Assembly (NCBI GenBank): GCA_015223225.1
Contig: JADFCQ010000002.1
Span: 62,001 to 126,000, forward strand
Origin: Acetobacteraceae bacterium H6797
GTDB lineage: Bacteria > Pseudomonadota > Alphaproteobacteria > Acetobacterales > Acetobacteraceae
Length of the DNA stretch: 64,000 bases
Direction of reading: 5' to 3'
Shown here: positions 1 to 6,265 of the stretch, one piece after another
Layout of the letters: every line of letters begins with the position of its first letter
How positions within the stretch are numbered: position 1 is the first letter of the stretch
Notes under the pieces: generated by a model
The model's database searches: none
What the model saw: the letters and a program-made list of their open reading frames with translations, nothing else
Told to the model about the DNA's origin: nothing
Translations under genes and position numbers: made by a program

Positions 1-59
1 GCCCCGAAGGTGAAGCCGCCATGGTCGTAGCGCGCATCCCAGGCGGCCGCGTCGCTCAT
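1..59 (-). CDS. 5' end of an unidentified gene (partial)
   Basis: An ATG on the minus strand at 57-59 opens a frame without a stop to the window edge, giving 19 residues starting MSDAAAWDARYDHGG. Its start overlaps the stop of the cupin gene by three bases (ATGA), so it looks like the next gene of the gloB-cupin operon. Too little is visible to name a family. Confidence 0.45.
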   Translation of the reverse strand, partial: MSDAAAWDARYDHGGFTFG

Positions 60-538
60 CCGCGTGTGGACGGGCGCGGCGTCGGCTTCCAATCCGGCGG
101 CGCCATCTCGAACCCGGCGAAGTCGAAAGCCGGCGAGACGGTACAGCCCACCAGCGTCCAGTGCCCGAGGGAAACCGCCGTCTGCCACCAGCCCTGCGGC
201 ACCATGCCGAAGGGCCGCTGATGCCGCGACAGATCGGGGCCCAGATGGAAGCCCTGCGCATCATGCCCATCAGGCGACATGGTCAGCGCCAGCGGCGCGC
301 CCGCATACCAATGCCAAGCCTCGGCGGCATCCACGCGGTGCCAATGGCTGAACTCGTCGGCGGCGAGGAGGAAATAGATCGCCGTCCCCGCCCCGCGCCC
401 GCCATCGGCGGGCTTGTCGCGCCAGATCTCGCGATAATGCCCGCCCTCGGGATGCGGCTGGAGGTCCAGCGCGCGGATGATCTCGCGATGGTCGATCGAG
501 GGATCGCGGAGGTCGATCGAGGGCGGGGCCATGGCCAT
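56..538 (-). CDS. Cupin-like protein, DUF985 (cupin_5) family
   Basis: This 160-residue protein has the DUF985 layout: an early LxPHPEGGHYRE segment (about residues 26-37), a central FSHWHRVDAAEAWHWYAG strand pair carrying histidines and glutamate suited to metal binding, and a late PQGWWQTA segment. The family is a small single-domain beta barrel of about 150-170 residues, so the protein looks complete. No signal peptide is visible, so it is probably cytosolic. The substrate is not known for the family. Its start overlaps the stop of gloB by one base (TGATG), so the two are probably co-transcribed and translationally coupled. Confidence 0.82.
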   Translation of the reverse strand: MAMAPPSIDLRDPSIDHREIIRALDLQPHPEGGHYREIWRDKPADGGRGAGTAIYFLLAADEFSHWHRVDAAEAWHWYAGAPLALTMSPDGHDAQGFHLGPDLSRHQRPFGMVPQGWWQTAVSLGHWTLVGCTVSPAFDFAGFEMAPPDWKPTPRPSTRG

Positions 539-1269
539 CAGCCCCGGAAATTGTCCTTGCCGAGCCGAATCCGGGCCAGCGTGTCGACATCCTTGGCGCG
601 CAGGAAGGGGTTGGCCGCCATTTCCTGCCCGACAGTCACCGGCACGGTCGGCTTGCCCTCGGCCCGCAGCGCCTCGGCGGCGGCGGCGCGGCTCTGCAGG
701 GCGGCATTGTCGGGCTCCACCGTCAGGGCGTAGCGCGCATTGCTCAGCGTGTATTCATGGCCGCAGCAAACCAGCGTCTCGCTCGGCAGGGCGGCGAGCT
801 TGGTCAGCGAGAGGAACATCTCCGCCGGCGTGCCTTCCAGCAGCCGCCCGCAGCCCAGCGCGAAGAGCGTGTCGCCGCAGAGCAGCACCCCGCCATCGGC
901 GAAATAGAAGGCGATATGGCCCCGCGTGTGGCCCGGCGTGTCGATCACCCGCGCCCTGGACTCGCCCAGGGAGAAGAAATCGCCCTCCACCACCTTCTGG
1001 TCGAGCTTCGGCAGCCGGTGCTCGTCGGCCGTGGCGCCCACCACCTTGGCGCCGTAGCGGGCCACGAGGTCGGCCACGCCGTCGATATGGTCGCCGTGGT
1101 GATGGGTCAGGATGATCCAGTCGAGCTTGCCGCCCGCGGCCTCGATGGCCGGGATCATCGGGGCCGATTCGCCCGGATCGCAGAGACCGATGGTCCCCGT
1201 CGCCTCATCCTTCAGCAGCCAGGCGTAGTTGTCCGACAGGCAAGGAATGGCGGTTACGGTCACACCCAT
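538..1269 (-). CDS. gloB: Hydroxyacylglutathione hydrolase (glyoxalase II)
   Basis: This cytosolic metallo-beta-lactamase-fold enzyme hydrolyses S-D-lactoylglutathione to D-lactate and glutathione, the second step of methylglyoxal detoxification. The metal motif THHHGDH lies near residues 55-61, a second ligand is in DTPGHTRGH, and CCGHEYTL follows. The C terminus has the glyoxalase II features NPFLR and a final KDNF, which separate it from generic MBL proteins. The length of 243 residues is normal. The ATG at 1269 is preferred to the GTG one codon upstream because GGAGA sits eight bases before it. The gene diverges from a methyltransferase gene, with the shared promoter gap only about 47 bp. 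Confidence 0.95.
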   Translation of the reverse strand: MGVTVTAIPCLSDNYAWLLKDEATGTIGLCDPGESAPMIPAIEAAGGKLDWIILTHHHGDHIDGVADLVARYGAKVVGATADEHRLPKLDQKVVEGDFFSLGESRARVIDTPGHTRGHIAFYFADGGVLLCGDTLFALGCGRLLEGTPAEMFLSLTKLAALPSETLVCCGHEYTLSNARYALTVEPDNAALQSRAAAAEALRAEGKPTVPVTVGQEMAANPFLRAKDVDTLARIRLGKDNFRG

Positions 1270-1316
1270 CACGGTTCTCCATCGCAGACGGCGGTTTCCG
1301 TGCCTATATCGCCTCC

Positions 1317-2105
1317 ATGAGCCCAGAGGTCCACGGCCTGCCCGAATTCTATGCCTCCGCCATGGGGCTGGTTGCCGCCCGCCGGCTGCGGGAAAGGCTT
1401 ATCGCCATCTGGCCCGACCTCCGAGGGCGCAATGTGCTCGGCCTCGGCTGGACGGCGCCTTACCTGGGGCTTTGGCAGGCCGAGGCGCAGCGATGCCTCT
1501 CCCTGGTCCCGCCCCAGATCGAGGCCACGCGCTGGCCGGCTCAACACCCGATGGTGATGGCCGAGGAGGAAACGCTGCCCTTCCCCGACCGCTCGATGGA
1601 CCGCGTCCTGCTCGTCCATGGTCTGGAAGCGGCGGAGAATGGGCGGCGCATGATGCGCGAGGTCTGGCGCGTCCTGGCCGATGACGGGCGGGTGCTCGTG
1701 GTCGCGCCCAACCGGCGCGGGCTCTGGGCGCATCTGGAAAAGACGCCCTTCGGCCAGGGCCAGCCCTATTCCATGGGCCAGCTCCGCCGCCTGCTGAAGC
1801 GCCAGCTCTTCACCATCGAGCAGCATGACACCGCGCTTTATATCCCCCCCTTCGGCCCCCGCCCGCTGATGCGCGGCTCGAGGCTCTGGGAGCGCATGGG
1901 CAAGGCCGTCGCGCCCCGCCTCGCCGGGCTGGTGATGATCGAGGCGAGCAAATCCGTCTGGGCCGCCGTGCCCGCGAGCGAGGCCAAGAGCCCCGCCCGC
2001 CGCCTCGTGGTGGTAGGCGACCGCGCTTGGCCGCGCCATCATGCGCCGGGCCTGAGAGCCGCCCGCCAGCAGGAAGGGGAAACCGATGAACGACCAGACA
2101 CCTAA
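1317..2105 (+). CDS. Class I SAM-dependent methyltransferase (type 11-like)
   Basis: The 262-residue protein has a methyltransferase-11-like core. A degenerate glycine loop (NVLGLGWTAPYLG, about 38-50) is followed by an acidic strand end and by PFPDRSMDRVLLVHGLE and REVWRVLADDGRVLVVAPN, matching motifs IV and VI of the family. The usual GxGxG loop is reduced, so cofactor binding should be verified. The substrate cannot be read from the sequence. It diverges from gloB, a common neighbour of this family in alphaproteobacteria as far as I recall, and its last 20 bases overlap the next gene. Confidence 0.8.
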   Translation: MSPEVHGLPEFYASAMGLVAARRLRERLIAIWPDLRGRNVLGLGWTAPYLGLWQAEAQRCLSLVPPQIEATRWPAQHPMVMAEEETLPFPDRSMDRVLLVHGLEAAENGRRMMREVWRVLADDGRVLVVAPNRRGLWAHLEKTPFGQGQPYSMGQLRRLLKRQLFTIEQHDTALYIPPFGPRPLMRGSRLWERMGKAVAPRLAGLVMIEASKSVWAAVPASEAKSPARRLVVVGDRAWPRHHAPGLRAARQQEGETDERPDT

Positions 2106-2442
2106 CCACGCCATTGAGGATTGGGACGGCTATAGCGCCGCGCTCCGCCAGCGCGGGCGGGAGATGAACCAGCTTCACCCGGAAATGGTGAAGGGCTTCC
2201 AGGCGCTGAATGCCGGCGCTGCGAAGACCACCCATCTCGATGCCAAGACCCGCGAATTCCTCGCCCTCGCCGTGGCCGTGACTACGCGCTGCCAGGGCTG
2301 CATCGACGCCCATGTCCGCAAGGCCAAGGCGGCGGGGGCGACCAAGGAGGAGATCGCCGAGGCCCTCGGCGTCGCCATCGCGCTCAATGCCGGTGCGGCC
2401 TGGACCTATAGCCTCCACGTCCTAGACGCTTATGGCGATTGA
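2086..2442 (+). CDS. Carboxymuconolactone decarboxylase / AhpD-like protein
   Basis: This 118-residue protein is a complete single CMD domain. The hallmark CxxC with a following histidine is present as CQGCIDAH (Cys69, Cys72, His75), the pair that acts as a disulfide redox centre in AhpD-type alkylhydroperoxidases. The flanking sequence is typical: TREFLALAVAVTTRC before, and VRKAKAAGATKEEIAEALGVA after. It probably has peroxide or thiol redox chemistry, but the CMD family is broad. The start is supported by AGGGGAAACCG before the ATG and overlaps the methyltransferase gene by 20 bases, so the two are co-translated. The stop codon lies inside a 22-bp direct repeat. Confidence 0.88.
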   Translation: MNDQTPNHAIEDWDGYSAALRQRGREMNQLHPEMVKGFQALNAGAAKTTHLDAKTREFLALAVAVTTRCQGCIDAHVRKAKAAGATKEEIAEALGVAIALNAGAAWTYSLHVLDAYGD

Positions 2443-2483
2443 GGGCTCCGCCCTCGGGTAAGATTGAGGGCTCCGCCCTCGGG
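2437..2483 (+). terminator. Duplicated hairpin: 22-bp perfect direct repeat between convergent genes
   Basis: A 22-base unit (2437-2458) is repeated exactly at 2462-2483 after three bases. Each copy contains the hairpin GAGGGC-TCC-GCCCTC (2441-2455 and 2466-2480). The first copy contains the stop codon of the CMD gene. It lies between convergent genes and has no T-run, so terminator function is plausible but not proven. Confidence 0.55.
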
Positions 2484-2497
2484 CGGCGACTGCCGCC

Positions 2498-2929
2498 TCA
2501 GCCCTCGCCAACCAGCGGGAACCGCAGCACGCGCGCGGCTTGGCCGTCGGGATAGTAGTTCTTCCGGCGGCCGACCTCCTCGAAGCCGAGCGAGGCATAG
2601 AGCCTCCGCGCGGCCTCGTTGCCCTCCGCGACTTCGAGGAACATCACCGCCCCGCCCTGGATGGCGGCGACGCGCATCGCTGCCTCCATCAGCGCGCGCC
2701 CGAGCCCCGCGCGGCGGAAATCCGGGCGCACGGCCAGGGTGATGATCTCCGCCTCATCGCCCGTCAGCCGAAGCATGACGAAGCCCTCCTCGCCCGAGAC
2801 GAGCGCCTGAGTGCCGTTCATCCCCAGCAATTCGGAGAAGGAAGCGTCGCTCCAGCGTTCGAGCGGCGCGAAACTCGCGGCATGGATCGCGGCGAGCAGC
2901 GCGGCATCGGCGGGCTCGGCGAGCTTCAT
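2498..2929 (-). CDS. rimI: Ribosomal protein S18-alanine N-acetyltransferase
   Basis: This 143-residue GNAT enzyme is of RimI type, acetylating the N-terminal alanine of ribosomal protein S18. The acetyl-CoA loop appears as VRPDFRRAGLGRALM (about 68-82), and FLEVAEGNEAARRLYASLGFEEVGRRKNYY-type sequence follows (about 99-128), including the family's paired aromatic end YY. It overlaps tsaB by four bases (ATGA) on the same strand; tsaB-rimI coupling is a widespread arrangement and strengthens the assignment over a generic acetyltransferase. Confidence 0.9.
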   Translation of the reverse strand: MKLAEPADAALLAAIHAASFAPLERWSDASFSELLGMNGTQALVSGEEGFVMLRLTGDEAEIITLAVRPDFRRAGLGRALMEAAMRVAAIQGGAVMFLEVAEGNEAARRLYASLGFEEVGRRKNYYPDGQAARVLRFPLVGEG

Positions 2930-3594
2930 GCGGGCGCCTTGGGCCCGGGGCCACGAATGGAAGGCGGCTCGCCATAGAGCGGCGCGATGCCGCGTGGCGC
3001 GATCTCCCCCCTGAGCCGCGCGGCGGCGACCGTGGCGATCCCGGCCGTGCTCGCCAGCGCGATACCGGCGATGGCAGTCTCGCCCCCCTTCGCCGCCAGC
3101 GCCGGCTGGGCCAGGGGTGCCGCGTCGCCGAGCAGCAGCACGGGCCCTTCCGGCATCGGCAGTGCCTCGGGCGTGGTCATCAGCGGCGCTTCGGCGGCGG
3201 CCAGCGTCCCCAGCGGAATGCGCTCCAGCAGCACACGGCCGCGCCGGGCATCGAGCACCATCCAGGCCTCGCGGTCCCGCGCGGGCAGGCTCGCCGCCAT
3301 GGCCTCGCCGGTCGTCACGCCGATCGCGGGGATGCCGGCGGCCAGAGCAAGGCCCTCAGCCAACGAAAGCGCGGCGCGCAACCCGGTGAAGCCCCCCGGC
3401 CCGACCACGACAGCCACCGCATCCAGTTCAGGCGCCTTCGCCCCCGTCTCGGCCATGACACGCTCGACCAGCGGCGGCAGGGTGGAGGGATGGCCTCGCT
3501 CGGCATCCACCACCGCCTCGGCAAGCAGCGCGCCATCCTGCCAGAGGGCGGCGGAACAGCGGGCCAGGGCCCCATCGATGGTCAGTATGCGCAT
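2926..3594 (-). CDS. tsaB: tRNA threonylcarbamoyladenosine biosynthesis protein TsaB
   Basis: TsaB is the catalytically inactive partner that dimerises with TsaD and works with TsaE to make t6A at position 37 of ANN-decoding tRNAs. The protein begins MRILTIDGALARCSAAL, the ASKHA actin-like fold opening, followed by HPSTLPPLVERV and VGPGGFTGLRAALSLAEGLA, all standard TsaB segments. The 222-residue length fits. The frame is open 20 codons further upstream, but the family start is the ATG at 3594. The stop overlaps rimI by four bases. Confidence 0.93.
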   Translation of the reverse strand: MRILTIDGALARCSAALWQDGALLAEAVVDAERGHPSTLPPLVERVMAETGAKAPELDAVAVVVGPGGFTGLRAALSLAEGLALAAGIPAIGVTTGEAMAASLPARDREAWMVLDARRGRVLLERIPLGTLAAAEAPLMTTPEALPMPEGPVLLLGDAAPLAQPALAAKGGETAIAGIALASTAGIATVAAARLRGEIAPRGIAPLYGEPPSIRGPGPKAPA

Positions 3595-3668
3595 GCCGAG
3601 GGCGTAGAGCAGAAACCAAGCCGTTGGAAGGTGCTTGCGGCTGGGCTCTTCCATGCTAGTGCCGCAGC

Positions 3669-4217
3669 ATGCTCGTGACCCTGACCGAAGCCGATGGCTT
3701 CACCATCGACCTGCGCTACGCCACCGCCGACAATCTCTCCGGCACGCCCATCTTCTCCCGCGCCGTCGCCATGCTGGTGCCCGAAGCGCGGGACAAGCTC
3801 TTTCATGCACGGGATCTCGCGGCGCGGCTCGGCTATCGCTTCCGGCTCTTCGACTGCTACCGCCCCGTCGAGGCGCAATGGGTGCTGTGGAATGCGGTGA
3901 CGGATAAGCGCTTCGTCTCCGACCCGCGGCTCGGCGGCTTGCATCCGCGCGGCGTGGCGGTGGATCTCACGCTGATCGACGAGGCGAGCAGCCAGGACCT
4001 CGACATGGGCACCGGCTTCGACGCCGTGACGCCCGATTCCGCCCATGGCAGCACGAATGTCTCGAAAGAGGCCCAGCGCAACCGGGCCTTGCTGCTCGGC
4101 CTCATGACCACGGCGGGGTGGGATCACTATTCGCTCGAATGGTGGCACTACCAGCTCTTCGAGCCCCGCCGTTACCCCTCGCTCTGGGCCTCGGCGGTGA
4201 AGAACGGGCCTATGTGA
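3669..4217 (+). CDS. ddpX: D-alanyl-D-alanine dipeptidase, VanX/DdpX family (M15D)
   Basis: This 182-residue zinc peptidase cleaves D-Ala-D-Ala. The metal and catalytic residues are visible: HPRGVAVD (His92 and Asp99), the EWWH motif (Glu157, His160) and the substrate-carboxylate arginine in CYRP (Arg65). There is no signal peptide, so it is cytosolic, as with VanX and E. coli DdpX. No vanHA genes or peptide transporter are adjacent, so a role in turnover or recycling of cell-wall dipeptide is more likely than glycopeptide resistance. It diverges from tsaB with a gap of about 75 bp that must hold both promoters. Confidence 0.9.
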   Translation: MLVTLTEADGFTIDLRYATADNLSGTPIFSRAVAMLVPEARDKLFHARDLAARLGYRFRLFDCYRPVEAQWVLWNAVTDKRFVSDPRLGGLHPRGVAVDLTLIDEASSQDLDMGTGFDAVTPDSAHGSTNVSKEAQRNRALLLGLMTTAGWDHYSLEWWHYQLFEPRRYPSLWASAVKNGPM

Positions 4218-4232
4218 CCGGCGAGAGCAGAT

Positions 4233-4332
4233 CCCGATCAGATGGAATCATGTGATCGGGTGAAGATGCGCGCAAAAATAACCGTCTAGAGACGTTGCCG
4301 TGAGCTAAGGCGAACGGAAACGGCTCTAGACG
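4233..4332. other. Two inverted repeats between convergent genes
   Basis: CCCGATCA (4233-4240) pairs with TGATCGGG (4253-4260) across 12 bases, just after the dipeptidase gene. A second pair, CGTCTAGAG (4283-4291) and CTCTAGACG (4324-4332), is 32 bases apart, and its right arm contains the stop codon of the converging GNAT gene. They probably act in transcription termination or 3' end processing; no T-run is present. Confidence 0.4.
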
Positions 4333-4820
4333 AGCGCCTTGCTCATATAGAACCGGTCAAACCCCTTCTCCTGGCGCCGCTCGACCACCGCATAGCCGCG
4401 CCGGGTATAGATCTCGACATTCTTCGCCATCAGCGCATTGGTGAAGAGCCAGATCTCGCCATGGCCGCGCCGACGCGCCTCTTCCTCGGCGACATCCAGC
4501 AGCCGGCGGCCGAGGCCGGTCCCGGCGGCGGCCGGCGAGACGGCGATATTCTCCAGCCAGAACCGCCCCTCGCGTTCCTCGAGCACGAGCACGCCGAGCA
4601 GCCCGCTTTCGCCCTCCGAGACCGTGACCTCGCCCGCCGCGATCAGCGCCGCGTAATCATCGTCCATCGGCGCCGGGCGCCGGCCGATCACCGGCACCCA
4701 CTGCGCATAGGCCGCCTCGACCAGCGCCTTAACCGCGCCCGCCTCATCGGGCCGGGCCAAACGAGGCCGGGCCAAACGAGACTCGGCCAAACGAGGCTGG
4801 GCCAAGCGCGGCCCCGTCAT
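4326..4820 (-). CDS. GNAT-family N-acetyltransferase with a repeated N-terminal tag
   Basis: The 164-residue protein contains one GNAT domain: an N-terminal strand-helix near residues 23-40, then LENIAVSPAAAGTGLGRRLLD (about 93-113) as the acetyl-CoA binding loop, and NVEIYTRRGYAVVERR near the end. The substrate is not identifiable. The first 25 residues are unusual: they consist of pentapeptides RLAQP, RLAES, RLARP, RLARP encoded by four 15-bp DNA repeats and are not part of the fold. The ATG overlaps the tldD stop by four bases, which supports this start even though the tag is non-conserved. Confidence 0.85.
   Translation of the reverse strand: MTGPRLAQPRLAESRLARPRLARPDEAGAVKALVEAAYAQWVPVIGRRPAPMDDDYAALIAAGEVTVSEGESGLLGVLVLEEREGRFWLENIAVSPAAAGTGLGRRLLDVAEEEARRRGHGEIWLFTNALMAKNVEIYTRRGYAVVERRQEKGFDRFYMSKALV
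4756..4815. repeat. Four 15-bp tandem repeats inside the GNAT gene
   Basis: Four consecutive 15-base units start at 4756, 4771, 4786 and 4801 with the core GCCAAACGAG (GCCAAGCGCG in the last). Because the unit is a multiple of three, copy changes add or remove pentapeptides without shifting the frame. Confidence 0.85.
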
Positions 4821-6265
4821 ACGGCGGTGCCGCCGACCGTCAGCCCCGCCATCATCAACGTCGGCTGGCCCACGCCCACCGGCACGCCCTGGCCCTGCTT
4901 GCCGCAGGTACCGATGCCGGGGTCGAGCGCCAGGTCATTGCCCACCATCCGCACCTTGGTCAGCGCGTCGGGGCCATTGCCGATCAGCGTCGCGCCTTTC
5001 ACCGGCGCGCCGATCTTGCCGTTCTCGATGAGATAGGCCTCGGCCGCGCTGAAGACGAACTTGCCGGAGGTGATATCCACCTGTCCGCCGCCGAAATTCA
5101 CGGCATAGAGTCCCTTCTTCACGCTCGACAGGATCTCCTCGGGCGATTTGTCGCCGCCGAGCATCACCGTATTGGTCATGCGCGGCATGGGCGCATAAGC
5201 ATAGGACTGGCGGCGCCCATTGCCCGTGGGCGAGACGCCCATGAGCCGCGCATTCTGCCGGTCCTGCAGGAAGCCGGTCAGGATACCATCCTCGATCAGC
5301 ACCGTGCGGCCGGAGGGCGTGCCCTCGTCATCGACGGTCAGCGAGCCGCGGCGATCGGGGATGGTGCCATCATCCACCACCGTCACGCCCGGTGCGGCGA
5401 TACGCTGGCCCATCAGCCCGGCGAAGGCGCTGGTCTGCTTGCGGTTGAAATCGCCTTCGAGCCCATGGCCGATGGCTTCATGCAGCAGGATGCCGGGCCA
5501 ACCCGGGCCGAGCACCACCTCCATCTCGCCCGCCGGCGCCGGCTGGGCAGAGAGGTTCACCAGCGCCTGGCGCAGCGCCTCGTCGACGCCCGCCTTCCAC
5601 TGCGCCTCGCTCAACACGCGGTCATAGCCATGGCGGCCGCCCGTGCCGAAGCTGCCGCTCTCGCGCCGGCCATCCACCTCGACCACGACGGCGACGTTGA
5701 AACGCACCAGCGGGCGGAGATCGGCGACGTTCACGCCATCGGCCCGGATGATGCGCACCGCCTGCCACTCGCCGGTGATGGAGGCCATCACCTGCTTCAC
5801 CCGGCTGTCCTTGGCACGGGCATAGGCGTCGATCTCGGCCAGGAGCGCAGTCTTGGCCGCGAAATCCATCGCCTGGAGCGGGTTCGCATCGTCATAGAGC
5901 CGGCGATTGGTCGAGCGCGGCGCGATGTCGATGCTCCCCGCATGGCCCTGGCGCACGCTGCCCACCGTCTCGGCGGCGCGCTTCAGGGCCTGTTCGGAAA
6001 TCTCGCCCGCATGGGCATAGCCCACCGCCTCGCCGCTGACCGCGCGCAGGCCGAAGCCGCGCGAGGTGTCGAAGGAGGCAGAGCGGATGCGCCCGTCATC
6101 GAGGCTGATGCCCTCGCTCTCGCGGTACTCGAGAAACAGCTCGCCATCGTCGGCCCCTTCCAGCGCGCCGCGCACGAGGCGCGAGGCGGCATCGGGGTCG
6201 AGCCCCTCGAAGAAGAGGCGGTCGGTCGTGGCGATGGCCCCGGCGGGTGTGGTGGCGTGGCTCAT
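4817..6265 (-). CDS. tldD: Metalloprotease TldD
   Basis: TldD forms a heterodimeric zinc protease with TldE/PmbA that degrades unfolded peptides and matures modified peptides such as microcin B17. The protein is 482 residues, the normal size. The zinc helix HEAIGH is at about 262-267, inside GPGWPGILLHEAIGHGLEGD-type sequence, and the C-terminal cysteine-containing GTCGKQGQGVPVGVG segment is present. There is no signal peptide. It overlaps the sensor kinase gene downstream and the GNAT gene further downstream by four bases each depending on order of reading, so the run from ctaA to the GNAT gene is probably one transcript. No tldE is visible in the window. Confidence 0.95.
   Translation of the reverse strand: MSHATTPAGAIATTDRLFFEGLDPDAASRLVRGALEGADDGELFLEYRESEGISLDDGRIRSASFDTSRGFGLRAVSGEAVGYAHAGEISEQALKRAAETVGSVRQGHAGSIDIAPRSTNRRLYDDANPLQAMDFAAKTALLAEIDAYARAKDSRVKQVMASITGEWQAVRIIRADGVNVADLRPLVRFNVAVVVEVDGRRESGSFGTGGRHGYDRVLSEAQWKAGVDEALRQALVNLSAQPAPAGEMEVVLGPGWPGILLHEAIGHGLEGDFNRKQTSAFAGLMGQRIAAPGVTVVDDGTIPDRRGSLTVDDEGTPSGRTVLIEDGILTGFLQDRQNARLMGVSPTGNGRRQSYAYAPMPRMTNTVMLGGDKSPEEILSSVKKGLYAVNFGGGQVDITSGKFVFSAAEAYLIENGKIGAPVKGATLIGNGPDALTKVRMVGNDLALDPGIGTCGKQGQGVPVGVGQPTLMMAGLTVGGTAV

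Noticed and set aside
3669..4217. Glycopeptide resistance locus
   Set aside because: Only the VanX-like dipeptidase is present; no vanH, vanA or two-component vanRS genes are adjacent.
4756..4815. CRISPR-like array
   Set aside because: The four units are 15 bp with no spacers between them and lie inside a coding frame.
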